Positions 41,846-50,227 are shown, counted from the stretch's first letter. The stretch is 64,000 nucleotides of DNA from Halomonas sp. (GCF_011050415.1 NZ_DRFS01000021.1:100876-164875), one strand, 5' to 3'. Program-made: numbers and translations. Notes: a model not told the origin generated them from the sequence alone.

Positions 41846-42563
41846 GACGACCTCCCAAGCTAAATGGCACCACTTGGGCGGTAGCATGTTGATGGGTCAG
41901 CGCGCTGGGCGCGACCCAGCGGCCATGGCCGCCGTTTAGCATCAGCACTTCATCGGCCAAGCGGCGCAAATGATCCATATCGTGGAGCACGACAATAATC
42001 GTCGCGCCGTCGTCAGCCATCTGGCGCAAAATACGGATCAAAATATCCACCGTCTCGCTATCCACATTGGCAAACGGCTCATCGAGCAGTAACAGCTCGG
42101 CTTCCTGCATCAGCGTGCGACCAATCAGTGCCCGCTGGCGCTGGCCGCCGGAAAGCTCACCCAGGGGGCGGTGGGCCAAATGCGAAATGCCCAGCCGTGC
42201 CATGATCTCGCGGCCCTTGCGGTAATGCCCCGCACAGTAGCCGGTTAACGCCCCGTGGCTGGGCCAGCTACCGGTCATTACCAGCTCTTCCACGCTCATG
42301 GGGAAGGTCAGGTCTAACGCAAGTTGCTGTGGCAGCCACGCCCGGCGCTCTTTGGCGACGGTGCATACCACTTCGCCGCTAATAGGCCGCAGTTCACCCA
42401 TAATCGCTTGAATCAGCGTGCTTTTGCCGGCGCCGTTAGCGCCAATCAGCGCGGTAATCGCCCCCGGCTTAAAGTCGCCTTCGATGTGTTCAAGCACCGT
42501 GCGGCGCGCCTGGGCCAAGTGCAGATTGTGTAGCTGTAAACGTGATAAAGAGCGCTGACTCAT
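41829..42563 (-). CDS. znuC: Zinc ABC transporter ATP-binding protein
   Basis: ZnuC (244 residues) powers zinc import. Walker A is GANGAGKST (41-49), the ABC signature is LSGGQ (137-141) and Walker B is LLLLDEP (157-163), followed by the H-loop VVLHDMDHLRR. The start at 42563 overlaps the stop of the upstream small gene by 4 bp (ATGA), and the longer frame to 42599 is therefore rejected. Confidence 0.95.
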   Translation of the reverse strand: MSQRSLSRLQLHNLHLAQARRTVLEHIEGDFKPGAITALIGANGAGKSTLIQAIMGELRPISGEVVCTVAKERRAWLPQQLALDLTFPMSVEELVMTGSWPSHGALTGYCAGHYRKGREIMARLGISHLAHRPLGELSGGQRQRALIGRTLMQEAELLLLDEPFANVDSETVDILIRILRQMADDGATIIVVLHDMDHLRRLADEVLMLNGGHGRWVAPSALTHQHATAQVVPFSLGGRHVGSA

Positions 42564-42709
42564 CTCAACCACCCGCCAGCCCACACCACTAACACCCAAA
42601 GCGCCAATAGCGGCACGGCAACAAACAGCAGCCGTTTAACAGCTGATAGCGACATCAAGGAGAAGTGGCAGGGGCCCTCTTTGTTATGGCGGTGCGTATG
42701 CTCACTCAT
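42560..42709 (-). CDS. Small His-rich membrane protein leading the znu operon
   Basis: A 49-codon gene not long enough for routine ORF lists. It reads MSEHTHRHNKEGPCHFSLMS and continues to one strongly hydrophobic segment (about residues 27-45, FVAVPLLALWVLVVWAGGW). The N-terminal, probably cytosolic, tail has H4, H6, H8, C14 and H15, a plausible metal-binding site. Its TGA overlaps the znuC ATG by 4 bp and it lies first after the Zur-like box, so a role in zinc uptake is inferred. I do not recognise the family. Confidence 0.72.
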   Translation of the reverse strand: MSEHTHRHNKEGPCHFSLMSLSAVKRLLFVAVPLLALWVLVVWAGGWLR

Positions 42710-42730
42710 CAAGTGGCCTCGTTTAATATC

Positions 42731-42753
42731 AAATAGGTTATAACATTACGTTT
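42731..42753 (-). promoter_or_regulatory. Zur-like operator before the znu operon
   Basis: On the minus strand the sequence GTAATGTTATAACCTAT resembles the gammaproteobacterial Zur box (ATGTTATA half-site). It lies 22 bases or more upstream of the first gene of the operon. Zinc-dependent repression by Zur is inferred; the zur gene is not in the window. Confidence 0.5.
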
Positions 42754-42863
42754 GGCAAAGCCAAAAAATTGCTGGGTATTTTACGCCTTCATGCCGTACT
42801 AGCAACGATAAAGCGCTGGAGGCAAACTGCCGCCAATACTTGAGAGACCTAACAGCAGGGGGG

Positions 42864-43535
42864 TCAGTAGCGCCAGGTAGCGCCTAGCTGCTGTGGCCCC
42901 ACGTTGAGCGCATACTCACCGGGAATAGTAATCGGCCCAAGCGAAAGGTTAGCGGGCTGAAAGCGATTAATGGCAGACGTTGCTTGGCGAGGCTGTGTCC
43001 AAATTTGTAGTTCATTCACCAGCATGCCACTGGCAAAGTTAATGGCCGCATCGCCTTCCCGGCCATCGGCGGCAATCACCGCACCCGCCACGCCATTCAC
43101 CACCAGTGAACTAACGCGTGCACCCCAGCCACGTCGCTCGCGCTCCGCTTGGGCAAGCTGCAAGCCAAGTGCCTGCACGCCACTAAGATCACCGCTGGCT
43201 TTCAAACGCTCATACTCCGCCAATGCCGCTGGGTGCGGCTGACGATCCGTCAACATACCGGCCACGGCCAAGGCTGACTTCACCACGCCTACGCGCGCAT
43301 CAAAGCGGTCATCCGGGTTGCTCGCCTCGCTCGATTGGTAAGCATTCACCGCAAGGCTGGCGCCATAAATACCGGTCCAACCCAACTGCCAAATATTGGC
43401 ATGGCGCGCACCGTTCTCAAATACATCATCGTATTCACTCCACTGTCCGCCCGTTTGTGCCTGGGCTTGTAAAGAGACAGGCAGGGTGATCACCAGCGTA
43501 GTAACCAAGGCGGTGAGAAGACGAAAAGGATGCAT
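42864..43535 (-). CDS. Secreted protein of unknown function
   Basis: This 223-residue protein has a clear signal peptide (about residues 1-26, ending QAQAQ). I do not recognise the family. The mature part contains a hydrophobic glycine/alanine-rich segment (GARVSSLVVNGVAGAVIAAD) and a helix-rich central region with LAEYERLKASGDLSGVQALG. No cysteine occurs in the mature chain and no catalytic motif stands out. It is monocistronic, between the znu operon and the CRISPR-Cas remnant. Confidence 0.75.
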   Translation of the reverse strand: MHPFRLLTALVTTLVITLPVSLQAQAQTGGQWSEYDDVFENGARHANIWQLGWTGIYGASLAVNAYQSSEASNPDDRFDARVGVVKSALAVAGMLTDRQPHPAALAEYERLKASGDLSGVQALGLQLAQAERERRGWGARVSSLVVNGVAGAVIAADGREGDAAINFASGMLVNELQIWTQPRQATSAINRFQPANLSLGPITIPGEYALNVGPQQLGATWRY

Positions 43536-43691
43536 GGTGAAGTGCCTATAAAGGGGAGCGGTAGCGCTAAGCGTAGCACGGAGTTAGGGGGTGGATAGCG
43601 TGGAATCACGGTCAGCTAAGTATGACTAAGGTCAATAGCGTGGCGGTGTAAAGAATGGTTAGATGGAGAAAACGATAACAAGGAGTGCCGC

Positions 43692-43874
43692 ATGGATGAT
43701 TTTTCTCCCAGTGACCTAAAAACCATTCTTAACTCCAAGCGCGCTAACCTCTACTACCTGCAGCACTACCGGGTGCTGGTGAATGGTGGCCGGGTGGAGT
43801 ATGTCACCGACGAGGGCAATAAATCCCGCTACTGGAATATCCCCATCGCCAACACCACCTCGATACTTTTGTGA
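43692..43874 (+). pseudogene. cas1: Truncated type I-F cas1 (first 60 codons)
   Basis: The 60 residues include MDDFSPSDLKTILNSKRANL, YYLQHYRVLVNGGRVEYVTD and NIPIANTTSILL, which match the N-terminus of type I-F Cas1, the spacer-integration nuclease of about 325 residues. The frame then stops exactly where LGTGTSITQAA should continue, and all catalytic residues are lost. The start keeps a good AGGAG, so a 60-residue peptide could still be made. The rest of cas1 and cas2-3, csy1-3 and cas6f are absent; CRISPR-like repeats begin 21 bases later. A deletion from cas1 into an array is the simplest reading. Confidence 0.85.
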
Positions 43875-43895
43875 TTTGAGTCCGTAATGACAATA

Positions 43896-43983
43896 GTGTG
43901 CTGCCGCTCTGGCAGCTCAGAAATGGCTTTGTGAGTAGCTGGCCAATACGCTGTTGTGCGCTACCGCCCAGGCAGGTTATGCC
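43896..43983 (+). CRISPR. Type I-F-like mini-array A: repeat, 32-nt spacer, degenerate repeat
   Basis: The first repeat (43896-43923, 28 nt) contains the hallmark CTGCCG...GGCAGCT.AGAAA of type I-F repeats, with the stem CTGCC/GGCAG. A 32-nt spacer follows (43924-43955), the exact spacer length of type I-F arrays. The second repeat (43956-43983) keeps GTGCGCTACCGCCCAGGCAG but its 3' end has diverged, as terminal repeats do. Only one spacer remains. Confidence 0.78.
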
Positions 43984-44070
43984 TAGATTAAAGTATGTGC
44001 CCTTGGCACCGCTGCGCGGTGCTTTTGCGGGTGCGCTGACGCTTACGCCGCACTACTTGGAATGTGCCTT
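43956..44070 (+). repeat. Tandem duplicated trailer element, copy 1
   Basis: This stretch, from the degenerate repeat of mini-array A through a terminator-like hairpin, recurs at 44152-44267 with about 13 differences by eye, roughly 89% identity, offset by 196 bases. The hairpin GCACCGC-TGC-GCGGTGC (44006-44022) is followed by TTTT. The distal part has REP-like character (GTGCGCTGACGCTTACGCCG). Confidence 0.85.
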
Positions 44071-44091
44071 ACTCTTAATAAGTGGTGAGGT

Positions 44092-44179
44092 TTGTGTTGT
44101 CGAGTAGGCAGCTTAGAAATAGTTCGCGGCGGGTGGTTTCCCAACTAAAGAGTGCGCAGTCGCCCAGGTAGGTTATGCC
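44092..44179 (+). CRISPR. Type I-F-like mini-array B: repeat, 32-nt spacer, degenerate repeat
   Basis: The 3' half of the first repeat (44092-44119), GTAGGCAGCTTAGAAA, is identical to the common type I-F repeat, while its 5' half is decayed. The spacer (44120-44151) is again exactly 32 nt and differs from that in mini-array A. The second repeat (44152-44179) begins GTGCGCAGTCGCCCAGG and has the same altered 3' end as its counterpart at 43956-43983. Confidence 0.72.
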
Positions 44180-44267
44180 TAGATTTAAAGTATGTGCCCT
44201 TAGCACCGCTGCGCGGTGCTTTCGCGGGTGCGCTAACGCTTACGCCGCGCTACTCGGAGTGTGCTTG
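44152..44267 (+). repeat. Tandem duplicated trailer element, copy 2
   Basis: Second copy of the element at 43956-44070. Its hairpin GCACCGC-TGC-GCGGTGC (44203-44219) is intact, while the T run is shortened to TTT before a C. The spacing keeps the same order in both copies: repeat, 32-nt spacer, degenerate repeat, hairpin. Confidence 0.85.
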
Positions 44268-44312
44268 AATCGTGAATAGTGGTAGCTATGCATTGTGTTT
44301 GAAACGCTCACT

Positions 44313-44339
44313 AAAAAAGCCACCGTGGTGGCTTTTTAG
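44313..44339. terminator. Bidirectional terminator
   Basis: AAAAAAGCCAC and GTGGCTTTTT flank a CGTG loop, with an A run on one side and a T run on the other. It can end plus-strand transcripts from the CRISPR remnant and minus-strand transcripts of the gene at 44365-44694. Confidence 0.85.
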
Positions 44340-44364
44340 CTGAATACGTTAAACGGCTGTGTCT

Positions 44365-44694
44365 TTAATCCTTCTCGTCTTCTTCTTTCTCTTTTTCCTG
44401 CGGGTGAGCTTCTAAGGCGCGTTTATCATCGGGCAATCTTACGATGCTGCCGAGTTCGAGTTTGTGATGGTTTTTATAGCGTCTATCGTTGGCATCAATA
44501 ATAGCGACGACTTCACCAATGCTGACGCCATCCTCTTCAAGGTAGGCTTGCACTTTGACGCGCACGTTGACCAGTTGGTAACGGGCAGAAAGTATGTCGC
44601 CTGGGCCGGGTTTGGGGTGGTAGCGGTGATCTTTGCTAAACAGTTTCATTACGCTGGCGCTACCAGGATCATCCCACTCAATATGCTGATGCAT
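44365..44694 (-). CDS. Hypothetical protein with acidic C-terminal tail
   Basis: This 109-residue soluble protein has a beta-rich middle (GDILSARYQLVNVRVKVQAY) and a highly charged tail (EAHPQEKEKEEDEKD). There is no signal peptide or membrane segment. AAGGAAA lies upstream of the ATG. I do not recognise the family. It lies between the CRISPR-Cas remnant and an esterase gene and has its own terminator. Confidence 0.65.
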   Translation of the reverse strand: MHQHIEWDDPGSASVMKLFSKDHRYHPKPGPGDILSARYQLVNVRVKVQAYLEEDGVSIGEVVAIIDANDRRYKNHHKLELGSIVRLPDDKRALEAHPQEKEKEEDEKD

Positions 44695-44739
44695 GGCGCT
44701 TTTCCTTGTCGTGATGGGGTTGTTTTAGTGTAGTGCAGT

Positions 44740-45711
44740 TCAACTGCTGTTGGCTGTATCTGTGTTCACTGGCTCTGTGGCTGCTGGGCGGTGTAGGTGG
44801 CCTACATGCTGGAACATGAAGTTTAATGCGGCGGGTAGGCTGGCGCGCCATACTTGCCAGGTGTGGCCTCCGGGGTAAAGGTCTAGGCGAACGGCATCGG
44901 GCTGAATGCGTTCCATTGATTGGCGCAATAGTCGGGCATGGAACTCTGCATCGTAAACATCGCTTCGTCCGGCGCTGATATACAGCGGTACATAGGGGGC
45001 TTCTGACTGCTCTTCGGGGCCTCTAGGGGTAACCAGGAAGCGGTACTCTTCTAAGTGAGCGGTGTAGTTTAACGACTCCCACAGCCCGCGGTCGAACTGG
45101 CCCTGCTCGTTGATAAATGCTGGGTGGCGCCACGCGGAGGAGTTGCGCGGCGGTAAGGGGGCGTAGCTAGCGGGGCTTAACGCGGCCACGGCGGCGAATA
45201 AGTCAGGCCGCTCTAACGCAAAGTTGAGCGCGCCATAGCCACCCGCGGAAAGCCCTGCTACGCCACGCAGGTGGCGCTCCTGGCCTACATGATAAGTCGC
45301 TTCCACGTGGGGCATTAGGTCATCAAAAAATGCGCTGCGGGCGGGTTCGTTGTGTCCGTCTACCCACCAGCTACGGCTACCCGGCATAATAAAAACTGCT
45401 GGTGGAATATGGCCTGCGCGAATTAACCTGTCTGCCACTTGCTGTAAATTGCCTCGTGAAACCCAGTCGCGGTCAGTTCCAAAGGAGCCGTGTAGCATAT
45501 AGATGACGGGATAGGCGTCTGTCGCTTGGGCGTCATATTGATCAGGTAAATAAACACTATAAGGGTAGTCGTAGCCTAGCGTTGGCGAGAAAAACTGGTG
45601 GTGCTCAACCTCGCTGGCCATGCTGTGCCCACTGAGCGTTAGCCACCCAATGAGCGTCGTTAGTAACACGTTAAATCGGTATGAGAAGTGCGGCAGCTTG
45701 GGTTTGAACAC
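44740..45711 (-). CDS. Secreted alpha/beta-hydrolase, esterase family (PF00756-like)
   Basis: This 323-residue protein has a signal peptide (about residues 1-32) and an esterase D/antigen-85-like fold. The nucleophile is S155 in GLSAGG; the acid is probably the aspartate of SAGRSDVYD and the base the histidine of YPGGHTW. PVIYMLHGSFGTDRDW supplies the oxyanion region. Substrate is unknown; relatives cleave acyl, feruloyl or siderophore esters. It diverges from the acyltransferase gene. Confidence 0.87.
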   Translation of the reverse strand: MFKPKLPHFSYRFNVLLTTLIGWLTLSGHSMASEVEHHQFFSPTLGYDYPYSVYLPDQYDAQATDAYPVIYMLHGSFGTDRDWVSRGNLQQVADRLIRAGHIPPAVFIMPGSRSWWVDGHNEPARSAFFDDLMPHVEATYHVGQERHLRGVAGLSAGGYGALNFALERPDLFAAVAALSPASYAPLPPRNSSAWRHPAFINEQGQFDRGLWESLNYTAHLEEYRFLVTPRGPEEQSEAPYVPLYISAGRSDVYDAEFHARLLRQSMERIQPDAVRLDLYPGGHTWQVWRASLPAALNFMFQHVGHLHRPAATEPVNTDTANSS

Positions 45712-45876
45712 GTTTCCTCCGGGAATTAAAACTGTTCAATGGGGTCGGACAACGCGACGGCGTTAGATGTTCATCATAGCCATTCAGGATAGTCCTTGAG
45801 GATAGCTTTTTAAGATAGCTATGCAGAATAACCATACAGAAGAATGAGATTGGGTTATGTGGCGGCGGGAGGTCTG

Positions 45877-46905
45877 ATGCGGAAAGTTGAAGAGATTTAT
45901 TGGTTACGTGCTTACGGCTGTATGGCCGTTTTTTTGTTTCATCTGCTTGACCATGTGAATCAGCGTGTTGATAACCTAGTCACCGATTTAATGCGGTTGC
46001 CGCTCGTGCTGGGCACCCCCATTTTCCTGTTTATCTCTATCTTCGTGTTCGCCGTTCGCTACGATAAATCTGTCCCAGAGGGATTCCTCACCCAGCGCGT
46101 GAAGTACGTGATGGTGCCTTATTTTGTTTATGGATTTATTTATTCCACGGCGGAGTGGGTACGCTTACAAACTACCGATGAACCGGTGGGGTTTGTTGCC
46201 AACGCCGTTGAGTATTACGTGTATGCCGGCTGGCATGGCTATTTCTTGATCATTGCGATGCAGTTTTATGTGGCTTATTGGCTATTTGCCCGCTGGCAGC
46301 TGTGGCGTTTAAACCCCGTGCCGTGGCTGTGGGGTGCCTGTGTTGTCAGCATGGCGTATTGGGGCTTGGCTTACTGGTTTAATGTGGATTGGCCAGGTTA
46401 CCTGTTATGGATCGCACCGCTGGGATGGATTTATGTGTTTTTCCTGGCCCTGGTGCTGGTGCGCTACTACCCGCTAGCACCGGAAAGCGTGCTGGCAGAG
46501 CGTCCTGTCTGGATGCAGCAAATGGCTAGTCCAGGGTGGCTTGCGCTATTTGTAGCACTGGTGATTGCGGCAACCTTTGCAGGCTGGCTGGCGTTCTCAT
46601 CCAAAGAGGTATGGGTTATCCCGTTCTTTGTTCTGTTTACGCTCTGCGCCATGCGCTATTTAGCGGGGCGTCCTGCGCCGTCATGGGTGCGCCAAATAAA
46701 CGCTTATTCGTTTGGTATTTATTTGGCGCATCCGATGTTCTTTGTGCTTGCTGATTTAGCGGTAGCGCCCTTGTCATTACCCATTACGCTGTATGCGTTA
46801 GTGCTTATTGTGGTGGGCGTAGCAGGGTCGGTAGCACTCAATAAGTTGGCAAATACTTTCACGTTAGGCTCAATGCTTTTTGGCAAGCGACTAAAAGTAG
46901 CCTAG
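45877..46905 (+). CDS. Membrane acyltransferase (family 3)
   Basis: This 342-residue inner-membrane protein has about ten hydrophobic segments and the acyltransferase-3 (PF01757) pattern: YWLRAYGCMAVFLFHLLDHV near the N-terminus holds the conserved histidine, and YSFGIYLAHPMFF lies near the end. Such enzymes O-acetylate or succinylate surface glycans and lipids. The ATG at 45877 is preferred because GGGAGG lies 4 nt upstream; the open frame to 45844 adds 11 residues. Confidence 0.85.
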   Translation: MRKVEEIYWLRAYGCMAVFLFHLLDHVNQRVDNLVTDLMRLPLVLGTPIFLFISIFVFAVRYDKSVPEGFLTQRVKYVMVPYFVYGFIYSTAEWVRLQTTDEPVGFVANAVEYYVYAGWHGYFLIIAMQFYVAYWLFARWQLWRLNPVPWLWGACVVSMAYWGLAYWFNVDWPGYLLWIAPLGWIYVFFLALVLVRYYPLAPESVLAERPVWMQQMASPGWLALFVALVIAATFAGWLAFSSKEVWVIPFFVLFTLCAMRYLAGRPAPSWVRQINAYSFGIYLAHPMFFVLADLAVAPLSLPITLYALVLIVVGVAGSVALNKLANTFTLGSMLFGKRLKVA

Positions 46906-46984
46906 GGTGTCAACGATACAATGGCGGAAGCATTCGCTTTTAAGGAATTGGTTGCGGGCACATGATATGAATAGATAGTGCCTG

Positions 46985-47608
46985 TTACAGCCGCGGCGTA
47001 CATGCACGACGCGATGAGCTAATCTGGGCACTGCTAGTAATATCATCTACTTCTCTAAGCAGTTGACCATTATAGCTTTTTAAGCGAGTTGAGCAGGCGT
47101 GTAAGCGCTGCAGAAAATCTTTGATAGCGTAGAACTCGTCTAATTCAGGGTCAAACCCACCTAATCGTTCAAGCCACGCTCTTCTAACGGCAATATAGGG
47201 CGGCAGTAGCAGCGCGCTTGCCATTAAGCGGCGTAGGATGCGTTCAGAAAATGTAGGTTTTGCAAGACCAATCATAATGGCGTCAAGCGTATAGGCATTT
47301 AATTGCGGGTAGAGTGAGCCCCACAAGCTCGCTGGCAGCGGTTGTTTTTGCAGCGCGATGATTAGCCATTCAGCCTGGCTGGTAAAGGCCGCCTGGTTAA
47401 GACGAGCGCCCAGCGGCTTAGCAGGGGTGACTAGGCAATGGGTGTAATAACGCTGCTCTATTAAAGCTAAGCGTGCATGTGGACGAGTGCCGGTAACCAA
47501 AATAGGCAGCAAGTGATCATCAACGCTGGACTCACGTATAGACTTTAAATGGCGTGGCAGCATTGCACCCGTCACCATGGCATCAACGATAAAGCAAACC
47601 GATACCAT
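46985..47608 (-). CDS. Glycosyltransferase-like protein
   Basis: This 207-residue protein resembles the distal half of family 2 glycosyltransferases: YIAVRRAWLERLGGFDPELD and EFYAIKDFLQRLHACS recall the acceptor-binding RxxxxxxGGFDE region. The N-terminal part (VSVCFIVDAMVTGAMLPRHL) is diverged and lacks a clear DxD motif, so activity is uncertain. It may be a decayed or highly diverged member. It stands alone between the acyltransferase and the glnA control region. Confidence 0.6.
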   Translation of the reverse strand: MVSVCFIVDAMVTGAMLPRHLKSIRESSVDDHLLPILVTGTRPHARLALIEQRYYTHCLVTPAKPLGARLNQAAFTSQAEWLIIALQKQPLPASLWGSLYPQLNAYTLDAIMIGLAKPTFSERILRRLMASALLLPPYIAVRRAWLERLGGFDPELDEFYAIKDFLQRLHACSTRLKSYNGQLLREVDDITSSAQISSSRRACTPRL

Positions 47609-47721
47609 AGCTTACTCCAAATGTGAGCGAATCTGACAGAATGTAATTTATTGTAGTATCTGGTTTATTTGAGTAGCAAGCAAAAGTTTGCGGGCAAAAA
47701 ATGTGCGCTCAACAATTTCGA

Positions 47722-47895
47722 TGCACTAAATTGAGTCATCGGTAGTTATTTTTGTTCTTTTTTGGTGCATTGGGTGGAGTTTATAAGCCTTCTCAGCGAT
47801 GGTAAAGCCGTTATGCCTCATCAAGAGGCATAGGAACCTATTTTTTAACGTTTTAAAAACAATTAGTTGTTGTTTTTTTATGCCATTATGGTGCA
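47722..47895 (+). promoter_or_regulatory. NtrC-like sites upstream of glnA
   Basis: TGCACTAAATTGAGTCA (47722-47738) has one good and one poor NtrC half-site. Further half-sites TGGTGCA occur at 47763-47769 and 47889-47895, the last beside the sigma-54 promoter. Enhancer function about 150-190 bases upstream is inferred. The 529-base gap 47609-48137 holds no convincing gene. Confidence 0.55.
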
Positions 47896-47899
47896 GTGT

Positions 47900-47915
47900 T
47901 GGCATGCTCTCTGCA
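47900..47915 (+). promoter_or_regulatory. Sigma-54 promoter of glnA
   Basis: TGGCATGCTCTCTGCA carries the GG and GC doublets 12 bases apart, the fixed -24/-12 spacing of sigma-54 promoters. A start near 47926 would give a leader of about 210 nt before glnA. Confidence 0.8.
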
Positions 47916-48137
47916 TTATATTCGCCAGCGGCTAGCGGGTCGTAGGCATAAGCCTTGCGGCGTGCTAAAACGATAGCCGGTTTGAAATGCTCGCTGAGCG
48001 ATTTGTTCATTAATGCCAGCAAACGTTGAGCGAACAAGAAATGACATGCGTATGGTTTACACGTAATTTGTCGAACAACACTTTTATCGGTAGCTTACAG
48101 TCGTTAACTTTAAGCCACGCTCATACCGGAGGACACT

Positions 48138-49544
48138 ATGTCAGCCAAGACTCTCGCGCTAATTGAAGAACATGATGTTAAGTGGGTAGACCTGCGTTTC
48201 ACCGACACCCGCGGTAAAGAGCAGCACGTGACCGTGCCTGCCCGTGACGTAAACGAAGAGTTCTTCGAAAACGGCCAAATGTTCGATGGTTCCTCTATCG
48301 ATGGCTGGAAGGGCATCAACGAATCCGACATGATTCTGCGTCCAGAGGACGGCTCTGCCTTCCTCGACCCCTTTACCGAAGATGCTACGTTGGTGCTGCG
48401 TTGTGACATCATCGAGCCGGCCACCATGCAAGGCTATGATCGTGACCCGCGCTCTATCGCTAAGCGTGCAGAAGCTTACCTGCAGTCTACTGGCCTGGGT
48501 GACACCGCATTCTTTGGTCCTGAGCCTGAATTCTTTATCTTTGATGAAGTACATTGGAAGAGCGATATTCAAGGCTCCATGTACAAAATCACTTCTGACG
48601 AAGGCGCTTGGGCAACCGACAGCCGCGTTGAAGGCGGCAACTTAGGCCACCGTCCGCGTCTGAAAGGCGGTTACTTCCCCGTGCCACCGGTTGATAGCTT
48701 TCACGATATCCGTGGCGCTATGTGTAACACCCTGGAAGCGATTGGTCAGACCGTGGAAGTTCACCACCACGAAGTTGCCAACGCAGGTCAGAATGAAATC
48801 GGCGTTAAATTCAACACGCTGGTGAAGAAAGCTGACGAAGTTCAGGAAATGAAGTACGTGATCCATAACGTGGCTCACGCTTACGGCAAAACCGCGACCT
48901 TCATGCCTAAGCCGCTGGTTGGCGACAACGGTTCTGGTATGCACGTTCACCAGTCGTTCTGGAAGGGTGGTGAAAACCAGTTTGCCGGTGACGAGTACGC
49001 TGGCCTGTCTGAAATGGCGCTTTTCTACATTGGCGGCATCATCAAGCACGCCCGTGCCCTGAACGCCTTCACTAACGCCTCTACGAACTCGTATAAGCGT
49101 CTGGTGCCTGGTTTTGAAGCGCCGGTAATGCTGGCCTACAGCGCGCGTAACCGCTCTGCTTCGATCCGTATTCCTTACACTGCTAGCCCGAAAGGTAAGC
49201 GTGTAGAAGCTCGTTTCCCTGATCCGACTGCCAACCCTTACCTGGCATTCTCTGCCATGTTGATGGCGGGTATCGACGGTATCAAAAACAAGATCCATCC
49301 TGGCGATGCCATGGACAAAAACCTGTACGACCTGCCGCCAGAAGAAGGCAAGTCAGTACCAACTGTGGCGCACAGCCTGGATCAGGCTCTGGAAGCACTC
49401 GATGCTGACCGTGCGTTCTTGACCGAAGGTGGCGTGTTCACCGACGACATGATCGATGCTTACATCGAACTTAAAATGGAAGACGTTGAGCGTATTCGCA
49501 TGACGACTCACCCGATTGAGTTTGATATGTACTACAGCTGCTAA
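48138..49544 (+). CDS. glnA: Glutamine synthetase, type I
   Basis: GlnA (468 residues) makes glutamine from glutamate and ammonia as a cytoplasmic dodecamer. [34 protein letters not shown] and [20 protein letters not shown] are active-site segments. Y397 in NLYDLPPEE is the site adenylylated by GlnE, so the enzyme is of the regulated beta type. GGAGG lies before the ATG. Transcription is from the NtrC-dependent sigma-54 promoter and ends at a strong terminator. Confidence 0.98.
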   Translation: MSAKTLALIEEHDVKWVDLRFTDTRGKEQHVTVPARDVNEEFFENGQMFDGSSIDGWKGINESDMILRPEDGSAFLDPFTEDATLVLRCDIIEPATMQGYDRDPRSIAKRAEAYLQSTGLGDTAFFGPEPEFFIFDEVHWKSDIQGSMYKITSDEGAWATDSRVEGGNLGHRPRLKGGYFPVPPVDSFHDIRGAMCNTLEAIGQTVEVHHHEVANAGQNEIGVKFNTLVKKADEVQEMKYVIHNVAHAYGKTATFMPKPLVGDNGSGMHVHQSFWKGGENQFAGDEYAGLSEMALFYIGGIIKHARALNAFTNASTNSYKRLVPGFEAPVMLAYSARNRSASIRIPYTASPKGKRVEARFPDPTANPYLAFSAMLMAGIDGIKNKIHPGDAMDKNLYDLPPEEGKSVPTVAHSLDQALEALDADRAFLTEGGVFTDDMIDAYIELKMEDVERIRMTTHPIEFDMYYSC

Positions 49545-49612
49545 TCAGCGCTATGCACCCCAGGCTGTTACTATCATGATGGCGGTGGTAATGGTGGTTG
49601 GTAATAGTGTTA

Positions 49613-49638
49613 AAAGCCCCGCTTCGGCGGGGTTTTTT
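49613..49638 (+). terminator. Intrinsic terminator of glnA
   Basis: CCCCGC (49617-49622) pairs with GCGGGG (49627-49632) around a TTCG tetraloop and is followed by TTTTTT. Confidence 0.93.
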
Positions 49639-49657
49639 CGTTGTAGGAGGCAAGGTG

Positions 49658-50227
49658 GTGGTTAAGAGCACAGTGAGTAACATAACCACGTTAAAGGTAA
49701 GTGGTGTAATGGCCACCGTGTTGAGCGTTTGGTTCGCTGCCAGTGCGGCAACCGCTTTTGCGCAAACGGTTTTCCGTGTCACCGATGAGCACGGTAACGT
49801 GATCTTTACTGATAACCCTGGCCGCGGCGGTGAAGCGCTAGAACTTGCCCCATTACCCGGCCTACCACCTGCGCTAAGGGCTACCATGCCCAGCCATCAA
49901 ACGGTCTCACCTGCCGCTGAGCGGCCACGGGGTAGGCCTGGGCAGCCCTTTATGCCTTATGACCACTTTACGATTACGCTGCCCCAGCAAGGTACACGGT
50001 TGCAAGAGGGGATGACCGCCGTGGAAGTGTTGATTGCACCACCGCTGCGCGAAGATCACCAGGTGCGACTGTTAGTGAATGGTGAAATTAGCCAGACCGC
50101 TTTGCACAGTGATGTCTTTTGGTTAACAGGGCTTGCGGCGGGCCGACATGAGCTTCAGGCAGAGCTGTTAGATAGCAGCCAGCGTTTGCAGCACCGTTCC
50201 TTACCGGTGACGATTAGCGTTCCCTAA
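49658..50227 (+). CDS. DUF4124-domain periplasmic protein
   Basis: This 189-residue protein has a signal peptide (hydrophobic segment VMATVLSVWFAASAATAFAQ) followed by a DUF4124 domain (TVFRVTDEHGNVIFTDNP) and a C-terminal beta-sandwich-like domain that may bind glycans or peptides. The GTG at 49658 has AGGAGG 7 nt upstream; an ATG at 49709 is a possible alternative. It lies between glnA and ntrB, so it may share nitrogen control. Confidence 0.75.
   Translation: MVKSTVSNITTLKVSGVMATVLSVWFAASAATAFAQTVFRVTDEHGNVIFTDNPGRGGEALELAPLPGLPPALRATMPSHQTVSPAAERPRGRPGQPFMPYDHFTITLPQQGTRLQEGMTAVEVLIAPPLREDHQVRLLVNGEISQTALHSDVFWLTGLAAGRHELQAELLDSSQRLQHRSLPVTISVP

Noticed and set aside
43924..43955. Idea that the mini-array spacer targets a gene within this window
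   Set aside because: No matching stretch was noticed by eye in the rest of the window; a proper search would be needed to be certain.
47726..48037. 103-codon open frame on the minus strand before glnA
   Set aside because: It lies across the sigma-54 promoter and NtrC half-sites of glnA, has an erratic composition and resembles no known protein.
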